Program-made: the position numbers and the translations under genes
Notes under the pieces: model-generated
The model's input: the letters and a program-made list of their open reading frames with translations, nothing else
Told to the model about the DNA's origin: nothing
Database searches by the model: none
Shown: piece after piece, positions 9,849 through 21,700 of the stretch
Numbering within the stretch: position 1 is the first letter of the stretch
Layout of the letters: each line of letters begins with the position of its first letter
NCBI GenBank assembly: GCA_944472135.2
Contig: OX235265.1
Coordinates: 87,824,984 to 87,888,983 of the forward strand
Source of the DNA: Trichobilharzia regenti
Taxonomy: Eukaryota > Platyhelminthes > Trematoda > Strigeidida > Schistosomatidae
Direction: 5' to 3'
DNA: 64,000 nucleotides

Positions 9849-12680
9849 GTTAGACTCACTGTCAGTTGCCTATATAGCAATGTGAGGGGGCTGAGAGGGA
9901 AAGTAGGTGAACTCCGAAATCTCCAAGCACACCTTCAACTGAAAATAATCATTCTTACTGAAACGTGGCTAAACCCCACTATCGCCGACAATGAAATCAG
10001 TATAGGTGATATGGTACTGGTCAGGAGAGACAGGGATAATAAGGAAGGAGGGGGAGTTGCTATATACTTTGATAGGCAACTTAAATGTGTGCGCGCAACG
10101 GACCCACCACTTATCGAACTCCCAGACTCCATATGGTGTCATTTCACCGTAGGCCACACCAAGCACTTACTGGGTGGCATCTACCGATCTCCCACCTGTG
10201 GGGCAGAGCACAATCAGCTACTGCTCAGCACTATCACAGGAATACGAGATTTGGGTTACGACCAAATCACCATAGCTGGAGATTTCAATGCTCCATCACT
10301 GAACCTTGGCTCCGGGTGTGCTAAGGGAAAATTTGGCCGAAACCTACTGCAAACTATTCGAAACACGGGACTGACTGAGAATGTTGGAGACGACACTAGG
10401 TGGGGCCCTAGTGGAAAGTCATCAAAACTAGATTATATTCTAACTAGTGACCAGCTACTCGTCGAAAAGGTCCAGATCATGACTCCTCTGGGAAGCAGTG
10501 ACCATGCAGTCATAGGTTTCGATCTTGTCCTCCGTGAGCGTTTGCAATGGGATGTTACGCGACCATGTCTGTGCTACAGCAAGGCTGACTATGCTGAAAT
10601 GCGGAGGCTCTTGTCCGACGCAGACTGGCCCTTAGCATGGGACGACCTATCTGTGGATGAACACTGGGAAGTGGTAAAAAAGATTATCCATGCAGCAATC
10701 TCGGATACCGTCCCTTTAGTCACAACACAGCCTAAGAGAAAGACGTCATGGTTGAAGAGAGGCACGCAACGTATTCTGCAAGCAAAGCGGAGGGCTTGGT
10801 TTACGTGGCGTGTATCTAAGAGTCAGACCGACCATGATGCATACCTCGAACTCAGGAACCGGTGTAATGCAAGAGTTAGGAGGGACAGAAGGTCATTCCA
10901 GGCTAACCTTGCTAAAAAACTCCTATCAAACCCTAAAAACTTGTACCGATTCATGTCGGAAAGAAAACCGACAAACCAAGGGGCATGCGCCTTAGTAGGC
11001 CCAAACGGTCAATATCTCACTAGTCTGGAGATGGCTGAAACATTCAGTTCAGCCTTCGCTAAACAGCTAAACAGCAATGTGGATATTACAGTTACGGACC
11101 AAAATGGTGGCACCACTATTTCAGAGGAGGAAGACCTAGCGACTACTCCCCAAATAAACCCCGCAATAGTACTAAGGAAGCTACAGCGACTCATACCTGG
11201 GAAGTCCCCAGGTTGTGATGACATCAGGCCATCTGTTCTGAAACAGTGCGCCGAGGCTCTCTGTAGACCCCTGTGCGACTTGTTCCAACACTCAATGGAT
11301 TCGGGGACCCTGCCAAGGGAGTGGAAAAGAGCCATCCTTTCTCCAATCTTCAAGGGTGGGGACAGGCAAAACGCTGCTAGCTATAGACCAGTAGCTCTAC
11401 TCCCAGTGGTATCAAAAGTACTGGAAAGTATTATTGACGACCACATCAGGGAATATTTCGATAGGACTAATATACTACATGAAGCCCAACATGGTTTCAG
11501 AAAAGGCAGATCCTGCGTCACTAACCTACTGTCAGCTTGGGACGACTGGACATCATGCTGGGACTTGAACGTACCAGTCCATGTGGTCTTCCTAGACTTT
11601 GAGAAGGCATTTGACACTGTTCACCATGACCTTCTCCTACATAAAATAAGCCAGGCAGGCATAGGTGAGCCACTTCTGTCATGGTTGAAGGACTACCTAG
11701 CCGACAGGCAATTTTGCACTAAGGTTAACCGAGTCCGATCATCTTGGCACAGATCGTCATCAGGAGTGTCGCAGGGTTCTATCCTAGGACCACTGATGTT
11801 TTTGATTTTCATCAATGATCTACCACGCCGTCTGAGCTGCCCGACTCTCCTGTACGCTGACGACGTAAAAATATGGAGGGCGATAAAGTGTCCGGAGGAC
11901 TCAGATAGGCTACAGGAAGACCTAAACCTTCTGGAAGACTGGGCGGTGGCCAGTGGCATGACTTTCAACTTGAAAAAGTGCAAAGTAGTGAAGTTGCGCA
12001 CCTGTAGACTGCAGAATGCAAGTTACACCCTGTGCAATGAAAGCTTGTCCTGCACAACGTCGGAACGCGACTTAGGTCTAGTTCTAACGGAAAAAATGGA
12101 CACAAGCGTAAATTACACAGGGGATGTAGCGAGGGCATATGCGGTCATACACTTTACGCATAGACAGTTAGGTGCACTCACTCCTGAGCTCTTTCTAATG
12201 TTGTACAAAACATACGTCAGGCCACACCTTGAGGTGCATAATATTATTGCACCCCCAATGCTGAGAAGAGATGCCAACCTCTTGGAAAGAGTCCAACGAC
12301 GGGCAACAAAAGGAGTGGTTGGTCTCCGAAACAAACCATATGATGAAAGGCTGAAGAAATTAGGCCTGTTCACACTTAGTTACCGTCGGCTTAGGGGGGA
12401 TTTGATTACTGCCTACAAAATAACAAATGACCAGAATCACCCAAACAAAGGTGTTCTGCCATTGAGTAGGTATAGGCTTCCACGTGGAAATCCCAGAAGG
12501 ATAGCTCACCAGAGGGCAAGGACCCGGGTGCGCTCCCACTTCTTTTCACTGCGGGTTTGTCGTCCCTGGAATTCCTTACCGGCAGATGTAGCTATGGCAC
12601 CGTCTTTGGACGCCTTTAAGCGAAGGCTGGACAACCATGCAGCGATACAAGGACTGCATCCAAATGGCCTATCTCCTTAA
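9849..12680 (+). CDS. CR1-type ORF2: AP-like endonuclease plus reverse transcriptase, unbroken
   Basis: This polyprotein would nick target DNA and reverse-transcribe the element RNA at the nick. The endonuclease comes first: YSNVRGLRGK, ILTETWL (metal-binding Glu), GDFNAPS, SSDHAVIGF (terminal His). The reverse transcriptase follows: SYRPVALLPVVSK, HGFRKGRSC, FLDFEKAFDTV, GVSQGSILGPLMF and the catalytic LLYADDVKIW at 11853-11864. A C-terminal connection zone ends at 12680. The frame has no ATG at its head. A GTG at 9882 would remove the conserved endonuclease asparagine, so the true start is probably upstream (the frame is open from 9741) or uses another initiation mode. No internal stops were found. 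Confidence 0.85.
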   Translation, partial: VRLTVSCLYSNVRGLRGKVGELRNLQAHLQLKIIILTETWLNPTIADNEISIGDMVLVRRDRDNKEGGGVAIYFDRQLKCVRATDPPLIELPDSIWCHFTVGHTKHLLGGIYRSPTCGAEHNQLLLSTITGIRDLGYDQITIAGDFNAPSLNLGSGCAKGKFGRNLLQTIRNTGLTENVGDDTRWGPSGKSSKLDYILTSDQLLVEKVQIMTPLGSSDHAVIGFDLVLRERLQWDVTRPCLCYSKADYAEMRRLLSDADWPLAWDDLSVDEHWEVVKKIIHAAISDTVPLVTTQPKRKTSWLKRGTQRILQAKRRAWFTWRVSKSQTDHDAYLELRNRCNARVRRDRRSFQANLAKKLLSNPKNLYRFMSERKPTNQGACALVGPNGQYLTSLEMAETFSSAFAKQLNSNVDITVTDQNGGTTISEEEDLATTPQINPAIVLRKLQRLIPGKSPGCDDIRPSVLKQCAEALCRPLCDLFQHSMDSGTLPREWKRAILSPIFKGGDRQNAASYRPVALLPVVSKVLESIIDDHIREYFDRTNILHEAQHGFRKGRSCVTNLLSAWDDWTSCWDLNVPVHVVFLDFEKAFDTVHHDLLLHKISQAGIGEPLLSWLKDYLADRQFCTKVNRVRSSWHRSSSGVSQGSILGPLMFLIFINDLPRRLSCPTLLYADDVKIWRAIKCPEDSDRLQEDLNLLEDWAVASGMTFNLKKCKVVKLRTCRLQNASYTLCNESLSCTTSERDLGLVLTEKMDTSVNYTGDVARAYAVIHFTHRQLGALTPELFLMLYKTYVRPHLEVHNIIAPPMLRRDANLLERVQRRATKGVVGLRNKPYDERLKKLGLFTLSYRRLRGDLITAYKITNDQNHPNKGVLPLSRYRLPRGNPRRIAHQRARTRVRSHFFSLRVCRPWNSLPADVAMAPSLDAFKRRLDNHAAIQGLHPNGLSP

Positions 12681-12767
12681 AATCGCATTTACCAATCAGG
12701 GTAGATAATTAAACTCGTCATTTTACTTCTTTACATTCTCTCCCGTCTTACTCTCCTGACAACTTAT

Positions 12768-12951
12768 TAATATTATAATTACTATTATTATTATTATTAT
12801 TATTACTATTACTGATATATATATTATTCTTCAAACTTCATGAGCTGACTGTTGTTACGTTTCCTATTTTCGTTTCTGTCTCTTAGTCTGAATAGCTTCA
12901 CTAATTATATCTATTATTATTATTATTATTACTATTATTATTATAATTACT
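12768..12951. repeat. ATT-rich microsatellites after the CR1 3' end
   Basis: Runs of ATT units lie at about 12768-12811 and 12911-12951. They follow the 3' region of the CR1 copy and may derive from its tail. Confidence 0.75.
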
Positions 12952-13059
12952 ATCTCTTTTCTCTTGTCGACAATACCGAAGGACTAACTGGCGAAAGGAT
13001 CAACTCCAATCACAGTAGTAACAGTCTTAACATACCTCATACTACAAACCACATATAAT

Positions 13060-14197
13060 TAATCCCAGCACTACTCCCTTTGGAGTCAACCAAAGCTACG
13101 ACAGTCGAGTGGCGGGACAAGCTACGCAGAAGTTTACCGAAGATCAAGAACCTATACCTCACAATCAAGAAGCGAGCACAAAGAAATCAAATTGGTTTAT
13201 ACTAGCTCGTAAAAACGATATTGGATATTGGAACTCGCCATAAGGATGAACAATGTATGATCTAACAATACTCCAAATTACCATATGAACACATTGTTTA
13301 TATGAGATTGGAAGCTATGATGTAAAGTGAAATCTTTTCTCAGTCTAAGTTTATATTTTTTATTTCATATAGTCGGACTTTCTAAAAGGTCAGGGCTTAA
13401 GTTTATGTCATGGTTGTTACAGCAACGACCTTGGAACGATTTCGAACTAGGGTTTCTTGTTTCGCTAAAATTATTAGTGTAAGTAGCCGAGACTAGTACA
13501 CAAAATTCTTTCTTTCATGAGGCTAACTGAAGAAACATTAGGTTATTTACATATTCTCTATAAATAATATCGGTCATAATGTTACTGGAAGTTATTGGAA
13601 GGTATAATATTGAAAACATAGCTACCTTGAAGCCACGCGTGTAGTGCTACTACAAGTTATATTTCGATGTTTCACAGAATTGTCTAAGATATCTGAAGGC
13701 ATGATAAAGGAACGTTTCTGTTGTGTTTATCTATCCCTAGCTTACTATAATTCTGAATTAAATCCCACTAATTCTGAAATAATTTTAACATTCTATAGTG
13801 AGTAAATTCTGAATCTGTTCTGAAATGGATCCTTTAATGGCACAGACTGAAACTCAGTGCTGTTTTTCAGCATGACTGGTACTGATACCGCATCATTTTC
13901 TTTTTCTAGGCATTTTCAGGAGTGGATCAGAACTTACTGGGCTTGCTAATCAGCGCTGTCTCAGCCTTCACAGGACATATTATGCACGGACTAGCGTTAC
14001 TTCAGCACATAGTGTGTAGATGAAATCTTCATTGACGATAAAAAGGCATTATCGAAGAATAGGTTAGAATAAGCTGTGAGCTTGGCAGTTTAAGACTTTT
14101 AGATATCAAATCTCGTAATATTCTATTGTTATATACATTTGATTTCTTGTTTAGAGACTTTTGAATTAGTTCTAAGTTTTCAGTACATCTATCGGTT
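13060..14197. other. No feature recognised
   Basis: AT-rich intergenic sequence without motif, splice-flanked coding stretch or repeat shared with the rest of the window. Confidence 0.4.
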
Positions 14198-14263
14198 TTA
14201 TTCTTTATAATCTTCTTCATCATAATAAAGAGGTGTCAGGTATATCGATATCCGTATCAGCAT
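14198..14263 (-). CDS. Candidate terminal exon, partner of 14350-14495
   Basis: After an acceptor with TTTTGCCTTTGCAG, a 22-codon phase-0 stretch ends at TAA (14198-14200) and is rich in Tyr/Asp/Glu near its end (YYDEEDYKE). It joins the preceding candidate exon in phase. A second frame from the same acceptor gives an acidic alternative end (DTDIDIPDTSLL), so the phase is not secure. Function unknown. Confidence 0.25.
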   Translation of the reverse strand: MLIRISIYLTPLYYDEEDYKE

Positions 14264-14349
14264 CTGCAAAGGCAAAATACTACAGGTTTTTGTTATTTAT
14301 ATGTACCAGCCAAAGGTAAATGGTTAAATGTATTGCCATCAATGCTTAC

Positions 14350-14495
14350 GCAAAAGCCACAGAAAGTCAATTTTTCTTGCATTAAAGAGTTCCTTCTAGG
14401 AGCTTTTAGTTCTTCATTACGTTCTTTGGCATGTATCATTAGTTTTATATATATTTCGAAAGATTCACCCGCTTTTACTGCATTTTCCAAGTGAT
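14350..14495 (-). CDS. Candidate internal exon of an unidentified minus-strand gene
   Basis: On the minus strand an open stretch of 146 nt lies between a possible acceptor (GGTGCTTAG before 14495) and a good donor (GTAAGC after 14350). It encodes an acidic/basic, helix-like segment with ENAVKAGESFEIYIKL and HAKERNEELK. The frame starts after one borrowed base and ends in phase 0. Composition looks more like host coding sequence than nearby random frames. I do not recognise the family. A missing upstream exon is required, and I did not find one before 15.7 kb. Confidence 0.3.
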
Positions 14496-15139
14496 CTAAG
14501 CACCATGTTGATATACAAGATATAATGGAAACAACAAACAAGATATTGCCACCGTCCAATACTGCTTCTTCTCAACCGCATTTAAAATACTTGCTACCGT
14601 AAACAGTTTTCTTTAATTAGTTGCTTATGGCTTTCACAGTTCAACTGTGGGTACTGACCTGTAATGTTTAGTTCGTCTGGTTAAACTGAAGACACACGGT
14701 CAAGTGTCCACATTATTTGGCGTCCTGTCGTAACAGATTTGGTTATTCGTGAACGCCTTCCAGCTTCTTAGGTCGTCATCACCTGTCGCCATCTCTGATC
14801 TAAAAATATATTACACATTTTAGATGATCAGTATTTTGTTTCGATTTCTTTATGGTCTAAGCTAAACAACTAATTTGGGAGTTAATGTAGACTTAGGAAT
14901 GCATCTAAATGGCAGAAACAGTTCATTCATTTATTTATTTAAGTAATAATGCTCAGCTTGGTTTGAATAACTATGTGGAGTCCATGAGTGATACTATTTC
15001 TACCGTTTAGCAGCAATGTGTGATATATGTTGCTTGTAATAGCGAGAAACTCCCTCACTTTTGCTTGGGTGGACCCACTGGATTTGTTTGGTAACTTATT
15101 TAGGATGCCTTTGTTGCTTGATTCCTCTCAACATCATGT

Positions 15140-15400
15140 AGTGGTAAATAATTCTCCGAAATTCGCAGTTTACAGCATCCTCCACTCAACATTGATTTTG
15201 ACCTTCGATGTTTAAGTCAGATCATCAATTTGAAAGTCCGTGATCAATCACCCACACCATTTGGCACATTACATTCAGCTACTTGTGAACGATCCCTAGC
15301 TAGCTAAGCAATCATCATGCCATGATTTCGGTCCCAAAATGTATCTCGTATTTCAAACAGTCACTCGGTGTTTTTGTCATTCTTTGATCCGAGCAAAACA
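15140..15400 (+). repeat. Unnamed dispersed repeat, copy 2
   Basis: Second copy of the repeat at 3465-3725, same orientation, sharing CACACCATTTGGCAC-like and CGATCCCTAGCTAGCTAAG landmarks. Class unknown. Confidence 0.55.
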
Positions 15401-15708
15401 AATGCAATAGGAGTTGGAAGATAAGAACTTGAGTTTATGTACATTGTACTCTGGATAAACGTCACCAACCTTCTCTGCTAGACTGGTGAGCTTCATGACC
15501 TGCTATAAATTACTTCAAAGTATAGTTCGACTAATTTCGCTGTGTATTTCCTCAGGCTTATTTACACATTTGTAAAAAGTACTGTTTTTGTTTGATCTGC
15601 TGCCTTCTGTTAATCTGGAATTAGAGTTTGCTGTTGAAATACTTATTTCAGTATACCTTATTTTAAAACTGATATTTTATTGCAGTCGAGTGAAGATTAA
15701 AAAAAGTA

Positions 15709-15733
15709 ATTTTTTCTTTCCATTTACTGTAGT
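15709..15733 (+). promoter_or_regulatory. Possible trans- or cis-splice acceptor just before the start codon
   Basis: A T-rich tract followed by TTTACTGTAG ends at 15732, one base before the LRR gene ATG at 15734. This is what a spliced-leader acceptor or the end of a 5' UTR intron would look like. Many schistosome mRNAs are trans-spliced to a 36-nt leader ending in ATG. Which alternative applies cannot be told from sequence alone. Confidence 0.4.
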
Positions 15734-15757
15734 ATGCCACCAAAAAAGAATTCAAAA
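15734..15757 (+). CDS. LRR gene exon 1 (start)
   Basis: Encodes the first eight residues, MPPKKNSK, and ends in phase 0 at a GTGAGA donor. The intron that follows is only 41 nt, typical of 5' introns in schistosome genes. Confidence 0.75.
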
Positions 15758-18700
15758 GTGAGATTAAAACTTAATTTTATTTGATAATACAAACTTAGAG
15801 CGATACAGCAATAGTGAGATCAATGACTGAAATGATTAAAGACTATGAACATCGAGTTGAGCATTATGAAACAACAGTATGTAATTCAATTAGAAAGTGT
15901 TTTAAAAAAGCTTTGGAAGAAGATCGTCCTGTGACAAGAGTAAGCTAAATTATATCTTCACAGCAAACTTTTTTCATATGAATGACTATAATATTAATCG
16001 AATATATTAAAGTTTTTAGTTGATCCACAAGATCGTCGTATAGTTGAATATTGGGACGATGACAGACTGATTGAAGCTCTTAAAGAAGACACCGATGAAG
16101 GTGTAACTATCAAGAAGAAGAAAGTTAGAAGTAAACCAGTGAAAGAAGACAAACCATTAGTTAAACTGTTACCGTTAATTGAATCTATACGTGCAAGACG
16201 ATATACACTGATACAAGAATTATTTGTATGGGACTGTCATGTTGAAAATGATGACATGGTAGCATTGGTAAGTGAAATGTAAACTTGCCTCATTATCTTA
16301 TTGTTACTGACAGTGTAGCATAAAAAATTCAGTAATGGTTAGCGAAAACTACTACTAAACTGATCATAAGTTTCAAAATTGGGTCATCTGAAATATTCTG
16401 GTAGTTTCATGCAATAAAATGTTCATTTTTGCTATTAGATAGTGTTTTATAGGGATGAATCTTGTTATTCAATTATTTCTGATCTTATTAAATTGACTTT
16501 CAATTGAAGTCAAAGACAAGCCTGAGTTATTGTACTTTTTTATGTTTCATTACTCACCTAACATGACATTAAAGTGTAATAGAAACTTGTAGTTGTTAGA
16601 GGCTTTTCTGTTTGACTGATTTCATCGTGAGTGGCCAAAGAATCCCTCAGAAATTGGTTATTCAAAATAAAAACTGGGATCAGTATCCCTTTCTTTCAGT
16701 TGACAAACTTACTTAAAATGACTGTGAATACTGTATTTATTTAGTATGAATATTACTGACAAAACCACTAGTTCTTAATCTCCTCATAATTGTAAGTCTA
16801 TGAACGCTTACTGTTTGGTATTATAATGTGAGGACAAAAAAAGTCATGAAAATTTGTTGTGCATTCTTTTGTGTCCATAGAAAAGGTTTATCGGTTATAT
16901 GATTTCATTATGAGCTAATATAGGTTAGAAAACTGTTGCAAAAAAAGCAACAAGGAGTACTAAACAGCTGTTTCGTCCTAGTTTGTGACTCTCCACTGTA
17001 CGAAGTTGAACTCATGGACCATTAGATCGGGTACCAGTGGCTTACTGGTCTACGAGCTAACCTCTTATTTGAAGGGTTCTGAGTCTGAATCCCGGTGGGT
17101 GGGTACTGATGAAGAGTCACAAACTGGGACGAAACAGCTATTCAGTAATCACCTCTGGTTTTCCAATGGTTCTCTAAATGATGTCTGCTCATGATAAAAT
17201 CCTGTAACCAATCAAATCAAATGCCCGCAAACCAACACTTGGAAAAGGTTTATCTTTGACCTTTAAGAAGGCTGTCTTCTAAGCCAGTCAAAACTCTATC
17301 ACTGATGAATTCGTAAACTATACAGTGAAGTTGTACAAAGTTGATTCCGACATTTATCTCTTACTCATTATTTAGTTCTAAGATTTTTGGGTGTGGTGGA
17401 GGTTATACTTGCGATTGTAACTTACTAAAATACTTTCCAAATATTAATCATGGTATTTGTAAAATACTGGAAAATGACTGACAAAAGGAAAGGTATATAT
17501 CCAGTCCAAATATTTATTTATTCTTCAATAAAGTAATTCAAACAAAAGTGAGTTATTTTTCCACCTAAGATCTTGGATGACAAAATTCACTGTTGGGCTC
17601 CTAGGTGAAACTAGAAAGGCTCAACCAGCTAGTTATAAATACCTATTTTATGGGGCCTATAAGAAGCTGAAAAGTTTTGTTGTTGTTGTTTTGGTTTGAA
17701 ATCTGCTGCCTTAGTTAGCTGATTGCTTATTCTCACCATATTCCAGCGTTTCTCAATGAATTGTTGAATAGAGAAGGATTTCTAGTTTGTTTGTTTTTTC
17801 TTCTCTTTATTCTTTTACAGAGTGGACTGTTGATTAAAGGATGTTATGCTATTACGCGTCTTGAACTAATCGACTGTTTTCTAGACGCCAAGAGTATTGG
17901 TACACTAGTCGCTAATACTGCAGTTTCCAAGTCATTACGTGAATTATGCTTAGATTTTAACGAGTAATATTTTGTGTAAAGTTTCCAAAATATTTATGTT
18001 ATTTAAAGTTTTAATACTTAGTTGTTGGTGTAATCCCACATATATATATTTATTATGACACTTGTAACACACTTGGTCGACAATGGACATTGCACAGACG
18101 CCAACACAGCCTTCAGGGTTATATACCAAATTTTGAGGTTGTTATTATGCACAGTTCGCTGATTTCTCCTACATATAGCTGAAGCTATATGTTGCAATAG
18201 GACCGACTAAACCGGAACTTTGTATCCAAAATGAATACACTCGAAGGCTGTTCCTACTGCGGCGAAAATTGGATTATGATGTCTTTTCCCCTTATCCCTC
18301 TTGATTTTTTTGTTTTGCTTATTAATACAATTAGTATTTAGATTTTAAACAGTAGGGTCTGTTGTCTAAAAATTAATGGAACGAACGATGATGATAACAT
18401 TACAAAACGGTGAAGATGAAATGAAATTGAATGAATTCAAGTGATAAAATAGAATAATATAAAATAACATAACTGTGACCAAGGTAGAGAAAGAGGTTTA
18501 ACAAAAACACTTTCGAACACATAATTTAGCTTTCTGTCGGTGTTTCGCTGGAGCGTCAGCTATGCATAAGTGGAGAAAACGTAAGATTTTGGAGTGGTTC
18601 GATTTGGTCCTGTAGCTAACTTTAAAGGATAGATCACGGGGGTGGGTGAGTGTTCTGAATGACCTGACTGCAAAAGACTCTTGTGAATTTGAGGCTTAGT

Positions 18701-21700
18701 TGTCGACTAAACCATTCCGAGTGCTACTTCATACCTTTTTCCTTAATGTAAATACGACTGTACAACTTGAAAATGTAGTCGTTGAGAAGAGATATTTCTT
18801 CGCTGAACAAAAGCTGTGTTTTTCATTATGAATTAGTGGGCATGCTTTGTGATATTTAGTAGACACTGACAGTATGTACCGCAACGGCAATAACCAAGGC
18901 AGAACAAGTAAAATGGCAAATTAAAAAGCTGTAATTGTTAACATTATGAAATGAATGTCAAATAAGTCTGACATTCTCAAGAATTGGTCTGTTGGGATTC
19001 TATTTGTTTCAGGTTCAGCTATGGACTGATATCAGTTAGAGAACCATTGAAAACCAGCTTGGAGTACTGGACAGATGTTTCACCCTAGTTTGGCACTTAC
19101 TGGCAATACGCACCCACCATCATGGTTCGAACCCAGGGCCTTCCGTTTACAAGGCAAGCTGGTTCGTATACCTTTCAGCCACTGGCCAACCCATGAATTC
19201 TAACTTCTAGCTATTCGTGATTTTAGCATAACTGACAACCAGTGTCACTGGCGGCAAATACGTGGTCTATCCTGAAAAAGAACAGAACAAACTAATTATT
19301 GAAAATCAATCCGATGCTCGTTAGTAACTGGTTGTTGGACAAAGTCGCCTGAAGTTCTAGTGAGAAGTCGTGACCAGTGGAGTACACCCGGCCGGATGTG
19401 AGGACATATACTCACCGATGACACTAGTTGGTGGTGGCGCTAAAATCACAAATTGCTAGAAGTTAGAATTCATGGGTTGGCCATTCAATCAGGTCCTAGT
19501 GGCTGAAAGGTATACGAACCAGCTTGCCTTGTAACCGGAAGGTCCTTGGTTCGAATCGCGGCTGCGTGGGTGGTGAGTTGAATGACAGTGCGATATTATG
19601 CATTTGGTTTCGGCATCATTCAACCGATACAAAGATTGTATTACAGTTTACATTTCGTAACGAGTCAGCACCAGTTATATAGGTTATTGAAAACTCAGGG
19701 AACAATGGACAGCTGTTTCCTCTTAGTTAGGGATTTTTCATAAGTGCACATCAAAGATCCCAACGAGGATAGAACTTGGAACCGTCAGGTTATTAGACCA
19801 AGCTAGCTTACTATACAGTCACTTGTTTAGGAATTTAAGTGATCTGTAAATTCTCATGTTTCAGTCAGAAATTCCCTTTTGAAGTGCATTCATTTCGTTG
19901 ATAAAAATACTGAACAAAAATGATAGAATTAAAACCAGAGAATTAGATAATAGAGAGCTAGTACTGAAACTACTAGATTTGAAATTTTAAAAAATATATC
20001 ATGTTTTCTAGATACGATGCAATTATTGGAATATTTTGACTAAGTTGTAAAAAATTCGTGTTGAAAATGCAACCGGAATGTTAAGAGTTCAGGCTTGGGT
20101 TAGAAATGGTGTTCTAGAACTATTCACCTTTACGGTTAGCTCCATCCACTGTTCTTCCCTCACCAATATCAGATATCTTTTGTTATAATTCCATGTTTTT
20201 TGCTTGCTTTTCCATTTTGAATCCTAATAACACGTTAATTTTTAAGAATACTCGACAAGTTCACTGATACAATTGCAAATTTGAAGAAAAATATAATCAG
20301 GACTTCAAATTTTATTTAATACCGAGACGGAACTTTACCACACTTATAAAGAAGCACCAACAACTCTGGAAATTTCCATCCCTCTCTCTTAAAACTCCAT
20401 ATTATGTCTGGCTTAGTCACGATTAAAGTTCCATCCTCTACGTTTAATAACTACTAATACATTGTGTCCTCTAATTGGCCACCAGTTAGCCACCAGCTGT
20501 TACTCTAGTGTCATTTTCTAAGTGAACTGAAAGCTTTTGAGTGACAAAACATAGTATTGATATACTGTCCCACTACAGAATGTGATAACAGACGTAGATC
20601 TCACACTCGAGGCGTTATGTTGACCAAGAAAACAACCATTTTTGCATAAAACTATATATATACTACTGATTTAATGGGATAAGTAGTTGTATACCACTCA
20701 CATCAACTAGTAGTGCTTGCTGTAGCCAGCCAGATTGAAGTGAAGTAAACACCTAACAGTCATTCAGCTTGTTTTAGGCCAGGCACATAAGTGTGGTTTG
20801 AGTCATTTCAGAGAGCTGTGAAACAATGCTCAGCCAATTACTGATATGTCACCCAGTTCAAGTTTCTAACACAAATCATAATGATCCATTAGCCAAATAA
20901 TTTAGATTTGATCTAAATATTTTGTCATTTGCAGTGATTATCTCATTTGAGGGAATTAGAATAATTTTTGGTGAGAGTACCAAACATATGGGGGTTGTAA
21001 GTGTTAGGACAATCGTGAAATATAATATTAAAACCCGCCACTACTAATTCGTTTTTTAGGCAATATAATAATAATATTATTATTATTATCCCCTTGGGTT
21101 CCGAGTGGGACATAGGGCTTCAACAACACCCCCCCCACTTTTTTCTATTTTTTGCTGTCCTCTTCAACTGGGCCCACTATTGCTTATGATCTCTCATCGC
21201 CTCCTCGCCACATGGTCTCCGCCATGTCACCCTTGAACAAAAGCTCAATTCGTTGTTTACCATTTGGGTTCCGATAGACCGATGGCCCGGCGTGTAATGT
21301 CATTCGACGGTCTCCTCACCATATGTCCCACCTATCTGTATTTTCTTCCGGATATTTCCTGAGCTTTAGGTTGCTAGTTGATTTCTCATTGCTTATTCTT
21401 TGCAGTCATTTTAATCTTCAACATACAGCCAACGAAGGCAGCTGTTGATAAAAGTCTTCAACCTGTTAGTAGGTTTTGATCCATATTGAAGAACTGACTG
21501 ATTTCAGATTTATGTTGAAAATCCTAATCTTTCACTTTCTTCTAAGGGTATAAGACATCCAAACTCACTTCAGGTTGATGAAGGTGTATCTTGCCACTCC
21601 GATTCTGGTTGGCTGGCTTTGACATCTTCATCCGTGCCGTATACCTGTGGTTGAAACCGCGCGCTTCCTAGATAAGTGAAGGAATTAATCTCTTTCAAAT

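Larger units (their letters stand above)
7750..12965 (+). mobile_element. CR1-type LINE, copy B (near complete)
   Basis: The leader begins near 7750 directly after the AAT-rich tail of the preceding RTE fragment. A PHD-finger ORF1 (8138-9628, two frameshifts) and an unbroken ORF2 (to 12680) follow, then a short 3' region running into ATT-rich repeats. The reverse transcriptase box YADD lies at 11853-11864. With copy A at the window start this gives two copies in opposite orientation, 4.7 kb apart. An intact ORF2 suggests fairly recent insertion, but the ORF1 frameshifts make autonomous mobility doubtful. Confidence 0.85.
14496..15733. other. Presumed upstream region of the LRR gene; one unnamed repeat
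   Basis: Apart from the repeat at 15140-15400 no feature was recognised. No clear TATA box or CpG-rich promoter stands out. Confidence 0.35.

Noticed and set aside
16013..16020. Exon 3 start at the TTTTTAG acceptor seven bases downstream
   Set aside because: It would put the exon out of phase with exon 2; the AAAG site before 16013 keeps the frame.
18020..18310. LTR starting TGTTGGTGTAATCCC
   Set aside because: A TG start is present, but no CA end, target duplication or second copy was found.
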